Below, in pieces: positions 28,574-38,624 of a DNA stretch of 64,000 bases. The notes under the pieces were generated by a model. The model saw only the letters and a program-made list of their open reading frames with translations. It was not told the origin of the DNA and did no database searches. Position numbers and translations under genes: made by a program. Each line of letters begins with the position of its first letter. Position 1 is the stretch's first letter. This DNA is from Candidatus Sphingomonas colombiensis (GTDB lineage: Bacteria; Pseudomonadota; Alphaproteobacteria; Sphingomonadales; Sphingomonadaceae): contig CP119315.1 of the NCBI GenBank assembly GCA_029202845.1, positions 193,501-257,500 on the forward strand. The letters run 5' to 3'.

Positions 28574-29797
28574 ATGAAGATCGCCAAGCCAGAAAAACAC
28601 GGCTTCGACTCAGGCCGGCTGGCCGCGATCGATCGATTGCTGAAAGAGCGCTATCTCGATTCGGGCGAGTTCCCGCACGCCCAGTTGCTCGTTTCGCGCG
28701 ATGGCGAGATCGTCCATTTTTCGTCGCAGGGCGCCGCGCGTCAGGGCTCGTCCACGGCGATCGACGAAAGCTCGCTGTTCCGCATCGCCTCCATGACCAA
28801 GCCGATCACCTCGATCGCATTCATGATGCTGGTGGAGGAAGCGAAGGTCGCGCTCGACACGCCGGTCCATCACGTCCTGCCCGAGCTGAAGAAAGTCGGC
28901 GTCTATAATGGCGGCGGCGCGGGTGTTCCGTTCATCACCAGGCCGACCGACGAGCCGATGCGGATGGTGGATCTGCTGCGCCACACCGCCGGCTTCACCT
29001 ATTCGTTCCAGAACCGCTCAAACATCGACGCCGCGCACCGCTCGCTGAAGCTGGAGAACTGGCACGGCGGCTATGATATGGACGGGTTCGTCGCGGAACT
29101 CGGCAAATTGCCGCTGGAGTTCTCGCCCGGCAAGCGGTGGAATTATTCGGTTGCGACCGATGTGCTGGGGCTGGTCGTGAAGCGCGTATCGGGGATGCCA
29201 CTCGAACGCTTCTTCGCCGAACGCATCTTCAAGCCGCTCAAGATGCACGACACGTTCTTCACCGTGCCGGCGGACAAGATCGACCGACTGGTCGATTGCT
29301 ACACGCTCGAGCCCGGCAAAGGGCGCAAGATGTTCGATCGCGCGGACGACAGCATGTGGGCGACGCCCTTCACCTTCGTCTCCGGCGGCGGCGGGCTGGT
29401 GTCGAGCGCGATCGACTATAACCGCTTCTGCCAGATGTGCCTCAACGGCGGCGAGCTGGACGGCGCGCGCATCCTGGGCCGCAAGACGATCGAGTTGATG
29501 ACGAAGAACCATTTGCCCGGCAACGCGGACCTCGCCGCCATGTCGGATTCGCTGTTCAGCGAAACGCAGAACGCCGGCACCGGCTTCGGCCTTGGTTTCG
29601 CGGTGACGATCGACGTGGCGCGATCGATGATGCCCGGCTCGGTCGGCGAATATTATTGGGGCGGCATGTTCTCCACCGCGTTCTTCATCGATCCGGTCGA
29701 GCGGATCTCGATGGTGTTCATGACGCAATTGTCGCCTTCCATGATCTATCCGATCCGCCGCGAGCTGAAGACGATGATCTATTCCGCGCTGACCTGA
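28574..29797 (+). CDS. Serine hydrolase of the beta-lactamase / family VIII esterase type
   Basis: 407 residues from the ATG at 28574; an in-frame start at 28550 is possible. The catalytic S73-M-T-K76 (IASMTKPITS) and the tyrosine motif Y191-S-V (NYSVATDVLGLVV) are present, as in family VIII esterases and EstB. No signal peptide is seen, so it is probably cytoplasmic and acts on ester or lactone bonds rather than on beta-lactams. It is followed after 62 bases by the hydratase/dehydrogenase gene, which suggests a role in the same catabolic route. Confidence 0.9.
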   Translation: MKIAKPEKHGFDSGRLAAIDRLLKERYLDSGEFPHAQLLVSRDGEIVHFSSQGAARQGSSTAIDESSLFRIASMTKPITSIAFMMLVEEAKVALDTPVHHVLPELKKVGVYNGGGAGVPFITRPTDEPMRMVDLLRHTAGFTYSFQNRSNIDAAHRSLKLENWHGGYDMDGFVAELGKLPLEFSPGKRWNYSVATDVLGLVVKRVSGMPLERFFAERIFKPLKMHDTFFTVPADKIDRLVDCYTLEPGKGRKMFDRADDSMWATPFTFVSGGGGLVSSAIDYNRFCQMCLNGGELDGARILGRKTIELMTKNHLPGNADLAAMSDSLFSETQNAGTGFGLGFAVTIDVARSMMPGSVGEYYWGGMFSTAFFIDPVERISMVFMTQLSPSMIYPIRRELKTMIYSALT

Positions 29798-29859
29798 TCC
29801 GCGCCAACCACGCTTAATTCGCCCCCCGCCGGGGCAACGACCAACTGGAGTATATTTGC

Positions 29860-31887
29860 ATGACCTCCCCCGTCCGCACCGAACGCCACGGCGATATCCT
29901 CGTCATCATCTCCGATTCACCGCCGGTGAACGCGCTCGGCGCCGCCGTCCGCGACGGACTGGAAGCTGGCGTGAAGGAAGGCATCGCCGATGCCTCGATC
30001 AAGGCGATGGTGCTGCGCTGCGACGGCCGCACGTTCTTCGCGGGCGCCGACATCACCGAATTCGGCAAGCCGCCGATGGGCGCGTCGCTGCATGAAGTGA
30101 TCGACATGATGGACGCCTCCCCCACGCCGATCGTGGCGGCGATCCATGGCACGGCGCTGGGCGGCGGCTGCGAAACCGCGCTCGCCTGCCACTATCGCGT
30201 CGCGGTGCCGTCCGCGATGATCGGCACGCCGGAGGTGAAGCTCGGCCTGCTCCCCGGCGCGGGCGGCACGCAGCGCCTGCCGCGCCTGATCGGCATGAAG
30301 GCCGCGCTGCCGATGCTGGCGATCGGCGACCCGGTGCCCGCGAAGAAGGCCGCCGAGCTTGGCCTGATCGATCGCGTGGTGAATGAGGGCAGCCTTGAGG
30401 CCGACGCGATCGCCTTCGCGCGTGAAATCGCCGCCAGGCGCCCGATCACGCGCATCCGCGACAAGGAAGCCAAGGCCGACGCGGAAGCGGTCGCCGAATT
30501 CCGCAAGGCGAATGGGCGCAAGTTCCGCGGCTTCGATGCGCCGGAAGCGAATATCCGCTGCGCCATCGCCGCGACCGAACTGCCGTTCGACGAAGGCATG
30601 AAGTTCGAGCGCGATGAATTCATGAAGCTGATGACGGGCGTGCAGTCCGCCGCGCAGCGCCACATCTTCTTCGCCGAACGTCAGGCCGCCAAGATCGACG
30701 ATGTCGATCCCAAGACGCCGCTCCGCCCGATCGCGCGCGTCGGCGTGATCGGCGCCGGCACGATGGGCGGCGGGATCAGCATGAATTTCCTGTCGGCGGG
30801 TATCCCCGTCACGATCGTCGAGATGCAGCAGGAAGCGCTCGATCGCGGCACCAGCGTGATGCGGAAGAATTACGAGGCATCCGCCGCCAAGGGCCGCATC
30901 AAGCCCGACGCGCCGGAAAAGGCGATGGGCCTGCTCACCCCCACGCTCAACCTCGAAGACCTCAAGGACTGCGACCTCATCATCGAGGCGGTCTATGAGA
31001 ATATGGATGTGAAGAAGGACATCTTCGGCAAGCTCGACAAGATTGCCAAGCCGAACGCCATCCTCGCGTCGAACACCTCCTATCTCAACATCGACGAGAT
31101 CGCCGCCTCGACCAGCCGGCCGCAGGACGTGGTGGGGATGCATTTCTTCTCCCCCGCCAATGTCATGAAGCTGCTTGAGGTGGTGCGCGGCGACAAGACC
31201 GCGAAGGACGTGCTCGCCACCGTCATGGCGCTGTCGAAGAAGATCCGGAAGGTCGCGGTGGTCGCCGGCGTCTGCCACGGCTTTATCGGCAATCGCATGC
31301 TGGCCCCGCGCCAGCTCGAAGCGAACAAGCTGCTGATGGAAGGCGCGACGCCGCAGCAAATCGATAAGGTCCACACCGATTTCGGCATGCCGATGGGGCC
31401 GTTCCAGATGTCCGATCTCGCCGGCGTCGATATCGGCTGGCATCGCGATCCGAACCGGATCGAATCGATCCGCGACGCGCTCTGCGCCGAAGGTCGCTGG
31501 GGCCAGAAGAAGCAGGCCGGCTTCTACGATTATGACGAGAAGCGGAACCCGACCCCCTCGCCCCGCGTCGCCGAGATCATCGAGGAATTCCGGGCGAAAT
31601 CGAACCTGCCGAAGCGCGAGATCACCGATCAGGAGATCATCGAGCGCACGCTCTACACGATGGTCAACGAAGGCGCGCTGATCCTCGAGGAGAAGAAGGC
31701 GCAGCGCGCATCCGACATCGATGTGGTGTGGATCTATGGCTATGGCTGGCCGGTCTATCGCGGCGGCCCGATGTTCTGGGCGCAGACCGAAGGGCTGAAG
31801 AAAGTCGTCGCCGGGCTGGAGAAACACGGCTTCAAGGTCGCCGAAAGCCTGAAGGCGGCGGCCGAAAGCGGCGGTCAGCTGAAGTAA
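29860..31887 (+). CDS. Bifunctional enoyl-CoA hydratase / 3-hydroxyacyl-CoA dehydrogenase (FadB/FadJ-like)
   Basis: 675 residues. Residues 1-190 form a crotonase domain with the oxyanion-hole segment GTALGGGCETAL and the catalytic glutamates in GGGCETALACHY and GTPEVKLGLLPGAGG. Residues about 290-480 form the NAD-binding dehydrogenase with GVIGAGTMGGGI and the active-site segment MHFFSPANVMKLLEVV. The C-terminal dehydrogenase domain is complete. It would catalyse the second and third steps of beta-oxidation. No thiolase partner is seen nearby. Confidence 0.95.
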   Translation: MTSPVRTERHGDILVIISDSPPVNALGAAVRDGLEAGVKEGIADASIKAMVLRCDGRTFFAGADITEFGKPPMGASLHEVIDMMDASPTPIVAAIHGTALGGGCETALACHYRVAVPSAMIGTPEVKLGLLPGAGGTQRLPRLIGMKAALPMLAIGDPVPAKKAAELGLIDRVVNEGSLEADAIAFAREIAARRPITRIRDKEAKADAEAVAEFRKANGRKFRGFDAPEANIRCAIAATELPFDEGMKFERDEFMKLMTGVQSAAQRHIFFAERQAAKIDDVDPKTPLRPIARVGVIGAGTMGGGISMNFLSAGIPVTIVEMQQEALDRGTSVMRKNYEASAAKGRIKPDAPEKAMGLLTPTLNLEDLKDCDLIIEAVYENMDVKKDIFGKLDKIAKPNAILASNTSYLNIDEIAASTSRPQDVVGMHFFSPANVMKLLEVVRGDKTAKDVLATVMALSKKIRKVAVVAGVCHGFIGNRMLAPRQLEANKLLMEGATPQQIDKVHTDFGMPMGPFQMSDLAGVDIGWHRDPNRIESIRDALCAEGRWGQKKQAGFYDYDEKRNPTPSPRVAEIIEEFRAKSNLPKREITDQEIIERTLYTMVNEGALILEEKKAQRASDIDVVWIYGYGWPVYRGGPMFWAQTEGLKKVVAGLEKHGFKVAESLKAAAESGGQLK

Positions 31888-31900
31888 GCCCCTGCCCTCG

Positions 31901-31927
31901 TCACCCCGGCCGCGCGCGCCGGGGTGA
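31901..31927 (+). terminator. Hairpin after the hydratase/dehydrogenase gene
   Basis: The perfect arms TCACCCCGGC and GCCGGGGTGA are separated by 7 bases, in the 70-base gap before the amidase gene. No T-run follows, so it may be a partial terminator or a stability hairpin. Confidence 0.45.
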
Positions 31928-31958
31928 TCGATATCCGTGAAATGCTGGAGTCCCCCCG

Positions 31959-33281
31959 ATGACCGAACGCTCCGCCCTTGAGACAGTCGCCGCCGTCCGC
32001 GCGGGCGAAACCACTGCACTGCTCGAAACCGAAGCGGCAATTGCCCGGATCGAGGCGCGAGACGGGCCGCTGAACGCCGTGGTGGTGCGTGATTTCGCGC
32101 GAGCCCGCCACGCTGCCGCCGAACTCGATCAGCGCATCGGCAAGGGCTTCAACGCTCCGCTGCTCGGCGTGCCGATGACGGTGAAGGAGAGCTTCGACGT
32201 CGCTGCCCTGCGCACCACGCGTGGGTTTGAGGAGCATCGCGATTTCGTCGCGCAGGACGATGCCGAGCTGGTGAAGCGGCTCAAGGGCGCCGGCGCGATC
32301 ATCCTCGGCAAGACCAATGTGCCGGTCGGGCTGGCGGACGTGCAATCGGTCAACCCGATCTACGGCCGCACCGTGAACCCGCACGATCACGCGCGCTCGG
32401 CCGGCGGCTCATCGGGCGGCAGTGCGGTCGTGCTCGCGGCCGGCATGGTGCCGCTGGAGATTGGCACCGATATCGGCGGATCGGTCCGCACCCCGGCCGC
32501 CTATAACGGTGTATGGGGGCTCAAGCCGACCTTCAACCTGCTTTCCACCACGGGCCATCAGCCGCCGGGCAAGGATGGTGCGACCCAGGCCCTCAGCGTC
32601 GCCGGCCCGATGGCCCGCAACGCCGACGATCTCGATGTCGCGCTCGATGTGCTCGCCGATCACCCCGTCGCTGCGGCCGCGCCGCGCAAGCCGGGCGACT
32701 GGCGCATCCTGATACTCGCCGATCATCCGGAAGCGCCGATCTCGGCCGAAATGCGCGCGACGCTGCGCCATGTCGGGGATGCCTTCGCCAATGCCGGTGC
32801 GCGGGTGGACGATCGCAGCGCGCTGGTGCCCGATCTCGCGACGCAGCATCGCCATTACATGCACATGCTCAACATCGCGATGTCGCGTGGCGCGCCGGAC
32901 CCGCAACGCGGTGTGCCGACGCTCGCCGAATGGTTCGATCTGACCGACGAGCAGGCGCGCAATTTCCGCAAATGGCATGAGGTGTTCGGCGAATATGACG
33001 CGGTGATCGCGCCGATCTTCGGCACCACCGCCTTCCCGCATGACGATACGCCGCTTTTCGACCGGCGGCTCGAAATCGACGGGAAGGACATGCCGTTCTC
33101 CCCGCAATTCGCCTGGGCCGGCCTTGCCACCTTCCCGATGCTGCCCGCGACGAGCGTGCCGATGGCGATCGGCGCGGGCGGGCTGCCGATCGGTCTGCAG
33201 GTGATCGCCGATCGCTATCAGGATCATCTTTCCATCGCCGCCGCGCGTGCGGCGCACGAACTCGCATGGAGCAAGAAATGA
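31959..33281 (+). CDS. Amidase of the amidase-signature family
   Basis: 440 residues. The Ser-cisSer-Lys triad is visible: K76 in VPMTVKESFD, the cis-serine in SAGGSSGGSAVV near 151-152, and the nucleophile S175 in GTDIGGSVRTPA. These define the amidase signature (GatA-like). No GatB or GatC genes are near, and the protein is shorter than GatA, so it likely hydrolyses a small amide. The stop overlaps the next start as ATGA, tying it to the acyl-CoA dehydrogenase pair. Confidence 0.93.
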   Translation: MTERSALETVAAVRAGETTALLETEAAIARIEARDGPLNAVVVRDFARARHAAAELDQRIGKGFNAPLLGVPMTVKESFDVAALRTTRGFEEHRDFVAQDDAELVKRLKGAGAIILGKTNVPVGLADVQSVNPIYGRTVNPHDHARSAGGSSGGSAVVLAAGMVPLEIGTDIGGSVRTPAAYNGVWGLKPTFNLLSTTGHQPPGKDGATQALSVAGPMARNADDLDVALDVLADHPVAAAAPRKPGDWRILILADHPEAPISAEMRATLRHVGDAFANAGARVDDRSALVPDLATQHRHYMHMLNIAMSRGAPDPQRGVPTLAEWFDLTDEQARNFRKWHEVFGEYDAVIAPIFGTTAFPHDDTPLFDRRLEIDGKDMPFSPQFAWAGLATFPMLPATSVPMAIGAGGLPIGLQVIADRYQDHLSIAAARAAHELAWSKK

Positions 33282-34462
33282 GCGACCTCGAACAATTCCG
33301 CGCCGAAACGCGCGCGTGGCTTGAAGCGAATTGCCCGGCCGAAATGCGCGAGCCGGTCCGTACCGAGAGGGATTCCGTCTGGGGCGGCCGCGATCAGAGC
33401 GCGATGACGCCCGCGCAGAAGCAGTGGATGGACCGCATGGGCGAGCGCGGCTGGACCGTGCCCGATTGGCCCAAGGAATATGGCGGCGGCGGCCTTTCGG
33501 CGGCGGAAACCAAGGTGTTGCGCGAGGAGATGGCCGCCATCCGCGCGCGCAATCCGCTGTCGTCGTTCGGCATCTCGATGCTTGGGCCGGCACTGCTCAA
33601 ATATGGCAATGAAGCGCAGAAGAAGGAGCATCTGCCCAAGATCGTGCGCGGCGAAATCCGCTGGTGCCAGGGCTATTCGGAGCCGAACGCCGGCTCCGAT
33701 CTCGCCAGCCTCGCCACAAAGGCGGAGGACAAGGGCGATCACTTCCTCGTCAACGGCCAGAAGGTGTGGACCAGCTACGCCGACAAGGCCGACTGGATCT
33801 TCTGCCTCGTCCGCACCGATCCCACGAACAAACATAACGGCATCAGCTTCGTGCTGTTCGACATGGCCTCACCAGGCGTGTCGACCAAGCCGATCCTGCT
33901 GATATCCGGTTACTCTCCCTTCTGCGAAACCTTCTTCGACAATGTGAAAGTGCCGAAGGAAAATCTGGTCGGCGAACTCAACAAGGGCTGGGACGTCGCC
34001 AAATATCTGCTCGGCCATGAGCGCGAGATGATCTCCGGCATGGGGCTCGGCGGCGGCGGCAAGAACCCGTTGATCGAGGGCGCGATGAAGACAATCGGGC
34101 TGGATGACGACGGGCGCCTCGCCGATCCGCTGCTCCGCGCCCAGATCGCGCTGTTCGAGGTGCGGGCGAAAGCATTCGCGGCGCAATCCGAGCGGTTCAT
34201 CGACGAGCTGAAGGCCGGCAAAGCACACCCCGCCCAGCCCTCGATGATGAAATATTACGGCACGGAACTGAACAAGTCGCGTCACGAGCTGATGATGGCG
34301 GCCGGCGGCTCGGACGAGCTGGAATGGGACAGCGAGCGCACCGAACACGGCCGCGAGGCGCGGGCGTGGCTGCGCACCAAGGCGAACTCGATCGAGGGCG
34401 GCACATCGGAAGTGCAGCTCAACATCATCGCCAAGCGCATCCTGCAACTGCCGGGCGCCTGA
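33278..34462 (+). CDS. Acyl-CoA dehydrogenase, large-type subunit (pair 1)
   Basis: 394 residues from the ATG at 33278, which overlaps the amidase stop as ATGA; an in-frame ATG lies at 33266. FAD-binding acyl-CoA dehydrogenase domains are complete: QGYSEPNAGSDLASLATKAE in the middle domain and SIEGGTSEVQLNIIAKRIL at the C-terminus. The position equivalent to MCAD Glu376 is glycine, so the catalytic base must lie elsewhere or in the partner. A shorter dehydrogenase follows 58 bases downstream, as in heterotetrameric FadE systems. Confidence 0.93.
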   Translation: MSDLEQFRAETRAWLEANCPAEMREPVRTERDSVWGGRDQSAMTPAQKQWMDRMGERGWTVPDWPKEYGGGGLSAAETKVLREEMAAIRARNPLSSFGISMLGPALLKYGNEAQKKEHLPKIVRGEIRWCQGYSEPNAGSDLASLATKAEDKGDHFLVNGQKVWTSYADKADWIFCLVRTDPTNKHNGISFVLFDMASPGVSTKPILLISGYSPFCETFFDNVKVPKENLVGELNKGWDVAKYLLGHEREMISGMGLGGGGKNPLIEGAMKTIGLDDDGRLADPLLRAQIALFEVRAKAFAAQSERFIDELKAGKAHPAQPSMMKYYGTELNKSRHELMMAAGGSDELEWDSERTEHGREARAWLRTKANSIEGGTSEVQLNIIAKRILQLPGA

Positions 34463-34520
34463 TCGCCTGCCATCCAGTCATCACTCGCCCCCGGCATCGC
34501 TGGGACGACGGAGCAAAATA

Positions 34521-35648
34521 ATGCCGCTTTTTCTGAACGATGAACAGTCGATGCTGCGCGATACAGCGAAGGATTTCGTCGCTGAGCACGCGCCCATCAA
34601 GCACATGCGCAAGCTGCGCGATGACAATGATCAAACCGGCTTCAGCCGCGATCTGTGGAAGCAATTCGCCGACATGGGCTTCACCGGCATCCTGATCGGT
34701 GAGGATCAGGGCGGCCTTGGCCTCGGCCATGTCGAGGCCGGCGTGGTGCTGGAGGAGATCGGGCGGAATCTCTCCCCCTCCCCGTTCCTCTCCACCGCTG
34801 TTGCAGCGGTCGAGGCGCTGAAGGGCACCGGGCACGCCGACCGCTGGTATCCCGGCATCCTGAATGGCGAGACGGTCGCCGCATTGGCTATCGACGAAGG
34901 CGCCAAGCATCGTTCAAATGTCGGGCTGAAGGCGGAGCGTTCCGGCAACGGCTTCCGCCTCACCGGCAAGAAGCAGTTCGTTACCCACGGCCATGTCGCC
35001 GATCTGCTGATCGTCGCTGCGCGCACTGCCGGCGCGCCCGATGACGATGCCGGGGTCACGCTGTTCGCGGTGCCGCAGGGCGCCGCGAAAATGACCATCA
35101 CGCCCGAGCGGCTGGCCGATACCAGCCTCGCCTCGCGGATCGAGTTCGACGGCGTCGAGGTCGATGCCGATGCGGTGATCGGTCAGGTAGATGGCGGCCG
35201 CGATCCGCTCGGCCGCCTGCTCCGTGCGGGCCGCACAGGCGCCGCAGCCGAGATGCTCGGGGTCGGCGCGGGCGCGATGGATATGACCGTCACCTACCTG
35301 CGTGAGCGCAAACAGTTCGGCACGCTGATCGGCAGCTTCCAGGCGCTCCAGCACCGCGCCGCCCATCTTTACAGCGAGATGGAAGTCGCCCGCGCCGCCG
35401 TGCTCAAGGCCCAGCAATTGCTCGACGCGGGCGATGCAAAGGCAGACACCGCCGTTTCCGTCGCCAAGGCGATGACCGGCATCGCGACCATGCTTAGCGT
35501 GCAGGAAGGCGTGCAGATGCATGGCGGCATCGGCATGACCGACGAATATGACATCGGTTTCTATATGAAGCGTCAGCGCGTGCTGGCCGAGTTGTTCGGC
35601 GATGCCAATTTCCACGCCGATCTGCTCGCGCGGACGGCCGGTTACTGA
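34521..35648 (+). CDS. Acyl-CoA dehydrogenase, small-type subunit (pair 1)
   Basis: 375 residues. It has the N-terminal helical, middle and C-terminal domains, but it is shorter and more divergent than its neighbour. The C-terminal motif is VQMHGGIGMTDEYDIGFYMK. The LGLGHVEAGVVLEEIGRNL segment and the same motif recur in the second pair's small subunit (47115-48179). This suggests a conserved alpha/beta arrangement in which the small chain supplies one half of the active site. A clear terminator follows the gene. Confidence 0.92.
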   Translation: MPLFLNDEQSMLRDTAKDFVAEHAPIKHMRKLRDDNDQTGFSRDLWKQFADMGFTGILIGEDQGGLGLGHVEAGVVLEEIGRNLSPSPFLSTAVAAVEALKGTGHADRWYPGILNGETVAALAIDEGAKHRSNVGLKAERSGNGFRLTGKKQFVTHGHVADLLIVAARTAGAPDDDAGVTLFAVPQGAAKMTITPERLADTSLASRIEFDGVEVDADAVIGQVDGGRDPLGRLLRAGRTGAAAEMLGVGAGAMDMTVTYLRERKQFGTLIGSFQALQHRAAHLYSEMEVARAAVLKAQQLLDAGDAKADTAVSVAKAMTGIATMLSVQEGVQMHGGIGMTDEYDIGFYMKRQRVLAELFGDANFHADLLARTAGY

Positions 35649-35653
35649 ACACG

Positions 35654-35686
35654 ACAGCCGCCCCGCGCTTGCCGGGGGGCGGCTGT
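35654..35686 (+). terminator. Terminator after the first acyl-CoA dehydrogenase pair
   Basis: The arms ACAGCCGCCCC and GGGGCGGCTGT form a strong GC hairpin right after the stop. Only a short T stretch (TTG) follows. Confidence 0.6.
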
Positions 35687-35741
35687 TGCATCTACGCAGA
35701 TCGCGATTTCAGACGAGCCAGCCCGAACGGAGCCGATCCAC

Positions 35742-36632
35742 GTGTCAGATACCCCACCCACCCCAGCAGAACTCACCGCCGATCTCGTCGATCTGCTCGA
35801 TGTGGAGGAGATCGACACCGATCTTTATCGCGGGCGCCGATCGAAAGGTGGAGTCGGGCGGGTGTTCGGCGGACAGGTGATCGCGCAAGCTTTGCAGGCC
35901 GCGCAACGCTCAACTGAAGCGCCGAAGACTGCGCATTCGCTCCACGCTTATTTCATGCGGCCGGGCGACGAGAATTATCCGATCATCTATCGCGTAGTTC
36001 GCGATTTCGAGGGACGCAGCTTCGCCACCCGCCGGATCATCGCGATGCAGCGCGGCGCGCCAATCCTGAACATGGCGGCGTCGTTCCAGGTGCCGGAGGA
36101 AGGCTTCCACCATCAGGACCAGATGCCCGATGTGCCCGCGCCCGAGGATCTGGAGAGTGAAGCGGAAATCCGCGCGCGCGAAAGCCCGCACGTCGATGAG
36201 CGCTTCCGCCAGCAGCTCACCCGCCCGCGCCCGATTGAGATTCGCCCGGTCTATCCGCGCAAATGGTTCAACCCCACGCCGACCGCGCCGATCCAGCATA
36301 GCTGGTTCCGCATCGTCGCGCCGGTGGCGGACGATCCCGCGATTCACCGCGCGATCCTGTCCTATGCCTCCGACATGTCGCTGCTCGGCACCTGCATGTT
36401 GCCGCATGGCGTGAACTGGACGACGCCCGGCTTCCAGAGCGCAAGCCTCGATCATGCGGTGTGGCTGCACGAGGATTTCCGCGCCGACGACTGGCTGCTC
36501 TATTCCACCGACAGCCCATGGGCCGGGCACGCGCGCGGAATGAATCGCGGTCAGGTTTTCACCCGAGACGGGCGGCTTGTGGCCAGCGTCGCGCAGGAGG
36601 GGTTGATCCGCCAGCGCGAGCCGCGCGCGTAA
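35742..36632 (+). CDS. tesB: Acyl-CoA thioesterase II (TesB)
   Basis: 296 residues from a GTG at 35742. Two hotdog domains are fused. The N-terminal one has GGVGRVFGGQVIAQALQAA, and the C-terminal one has SLDHAVWLHEDF, with the catalytic aspartate, followed by the serine/threonine in YSTDSP and the glutamine in VAQEGLIR, matching E. coli TesB D204, T228 and Q278. It hydrolyses acyl-CoA to free acid and CoA, perhaps to release pathway intermediates or relieve CoA shortage. It stands between the dehydrogenase pair and the DUF885 gene. Confidence 0.94.
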   Translation: MSDTPPTPAELTADLVDLLDVEEIDTDLYRGRRSKGGVGRVFGGQVIAQALQAAQRSTEAPKTAHSLHAYFMRPGDENYPIIYRVVRDFEGRSFATRRIIAMQRGAPILNMAASFQVPEEGFHHQDQMPDVPAPEDLESEAEIRARESPHVDERFRQQLTRPRPIEIRPVYPRKWFNPTPTAPIQHSWFRIVAPVADDPAIHRAILSYASDMSLLGTCMLPHGVNWTTPGFQSASLDHAVWLHEDFRADDWLLYSTDSPWAGHARGMNRGQVFTRDGRLVASVAQEGLIRQREPRA

Positions 36633-36660
36633 AGGCAGTCAGGTAAAAAGGGCAGTCGCC

Positions 36661-38481
36661 ATGCAGATAGATCGTCGCGGGTTCGTTATGGGCGCCGCCG
36701 CGCTGGGCGTAACCACAGCGTTTCCGGTGCGCGCCGCCACGGCCTCGGGAGACGCAGGCGCGATGGCACTCCTCGATCGGCAGGCCGAGGCGTTGCTTGC
36801 GACCTATCCTGAAAATGCCGCCTTCCTCGGCATCGACACCGGCAAGCGCGCAGCGCTCAAATCCACGTTGAGCGATCACAGCGCCGCCGCCGAGGCGAAG
36901 CGCCGGGTGGACGCAGCAAAGCGCCTTTCCGAACTCAAGGCGATCGACCTGAAGAGCCTCTCCCCCACCGTCACTACCCATGTCGAGACCGTGACGGTCG
37001 CGCATGAGATCGCGCTCGACGGCTGGCGACGTATGCCCGTGGGCGACATGGCGTTCCTGTCTGCCAATGGATATCGCTCCACGCCCTACGTCGTCAGCCA
37101 GGGCAATAGCGCGTTCGTCGACGTGCCCGACCTGCTGGAGAACAAGCATCAGGTGGCCGACACGGCCGATGCCGAGGCATATCTCGCCCGGATGCGAGCT
37201 TATGCCCAGGAAGTACGCGACGAGACCGAACGGCTGAAGACAGACGCGGCCAAGGGCGTTTACCTTCCCGGCTTCCTCAATGACATCACCGCGCGCCAGC
37301 TTCGCGATGGCGCGGCCAATCCAGCCGAATGGGCGATCGTCACCGGGCTGGGCACAAAGGCGCGGGCGGCGAACGTGCCGGGCGACTGGACCGCGCGCGC
37401 CACCTCGATCGCGGAGCAGGAGATCGCGCCCGCGCTGTCGGCGCAGTCCGATGCCTTCGTCGCGCTGCGCCCCAAGGCTCCCGATGTCGCGGGCATGTGG
37501 CGGGTCCCGGATGCGGAGAACATTTACGGCTGGCTGGTCGAAGCGGGCACCACGACCAAGCGCACGCCCGCGGAAATCCATGCCGCCGGCCTCGAACAAT
37601 GCAAGGCGCTGGCGGCGGAGATGGATCCGCTGCTTCGCGCACAGGGGCTGACGCAGGGCACGACCGGCGAGCGGCTTGCGGCGCTCGGTAAGCGGCCTGA
37701 CCTGTTGTTCGCCAACACCGATGCCGGTCGCGCGGAGTTGCTCGCCTATCTCAACAGCGTGGTGGCGAAGGTTCGCCCGCTGATGCCCAAGGCATTCGGC
37801 AAGCTCGTGCGCGGCAACCTGAACATCAAGCGCGTGCCGCCGGCGATTCAGGATGGCGCACCCAATGGCTATGCCGGGCCGGGGTCGATCGACGGCAAGA
37901 TTCCCGGCACTTATTACATCAACCTGCGCGATACCGGCATCTGGCCGCGATTTTCGCTCCCCACCCTGACGTTCCACGAAGGCATTCCGGGGCATATCTG
38001 GCAGGGCGAATATACGTTCGATCTGCCGCTGATCCGCACTTTGCTGAGCTTCAATGCTTATTCCGAAGGCTGGGGCCTGTACGCGGAGCAGATCGCCGAC
38101 GAGGTGGGGTTCTACCACGACGATCCGCTCGGCCGGATCGGCTATCTGCAATCGATGAACTTCCGCGCGGCACGACTGGTCGCCGACACCGGACTGCATC
38201 ACAAACGCTGGACGATGGAGCAGGCGATGCGCTGGTTCATGGCCACCACCGGGTTCACCGCCAGCCAGGCCCGATCGGAGCTGAACCGTTATTGCACCTG
38301 GCCGGGTCAGGCGCTCGGCTACAAGACCGGCCACAACGAAATCAACCGTCTGCGCGACACGGCGAAGGCAAAGATGGGCCCCCGATTCGACGTGCGCGGC
38401 TTCGACGATACGGTGGTGCAGACCGGCGGCGTCCCGCTCGGCGTACTGGCGAAGGTGGTGGATCGCTGGACGGCGGCGTGA
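36661..38481 (+). CDS. DUF885-family protein with Tat-type signal
   Basis: 606 residues. The N-terminus MQIDRRGFVMGAAALGVTTA has a twin-arginine motif and hydrophobic core, then an AXA site (RAATA), so it is probably exported folded. The family motif HEGIPGH lies at residues 439-445 (H439, E440, H445), followed later by SEGWGLYAEQ, which together resemble a zinc-peptidase centre. DUF885 is common in sphingomonads, often as several paralogues, with no settled function. A peptidase role is only an inference. It starts 28 bases after tesB. Confidence 0.85.
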   Translation: MQIDRRGFVMGAAALGVTTAFPVRAATASGDAGAMALLDRQAEALLATYPENAAFLGIDTGKRAALKSTLSDHSAAAEAKRRVDAAKRLSELKAIDLKSLSPTVTTHVETVTVAHEIALDGWRRMPVGDMAFLSANGYRSTPYVVSQGNSAFVDVPDLLENKHQVADTADAEAYLARMRAYAQEVRDETERLKTDAAKGVYLPGFLNDITARQLRDGAANPAEWAIVTGLGTKARAANVPGDWTARATSIAEQEIAPALSAQSDAFVALRPKAPDVAGMWRVPDAENIYGWLVEAGTTTKRTPAEIHAAGLEQCKALAAEMDPLLRAQGLTQGTTGERLAALGKRPDLLFANTDAGRAELLAYLNSVVAKVRPLMPKAFGKLVRGNLNIKRVPPAIQDGAPNGYAGPGSIDGKIPGTYYINLRDTGIWPRFSLPTLTFHEGIPGHIWQGEYTFDLPLIRTLLSFNAYSEGWGLYAEQIADEVGFYHDDPLGRIGYLQSMNFRAARLVADTGLHHKRWTMEQAMRWFMATTGFTASQARSELNRYCTWPGQALGYKTGHNEINRLRDTAKAKMGPRFDVRGFDDTVVQTGGVPLGVLAKVVDRWTAA

Positions 38482-38624
38482 ATTGACGGGGCTCTGTACG
38501 CAGAACCCGCGCCCGCGGGCCGAGATAGCGTCCGATTTGCGACAATCGCCGCAGATGGTGACGTTCGGAGCTTAACGCTCGCTTGCTGATTGCGGACGTT
38601 GGTTCAGCAGTGCACCTTAGCGAT

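Noticed and set aside
29917..32040. A 707-residue open frame on the minus strand opposite the hydratase/dehydrogenase gene
   Set aside because: It is an antisense shadow of a well-conserved gene in high-GC DNA; the protein is rich in Arg, His and Asp with no family motif.
36559..38334. A 591-residue minus-strand frame opposite the DUF885 gene
   Set aside because: The plus strand has Tat signal and family motifs; the antisense product has shadow-like composition.
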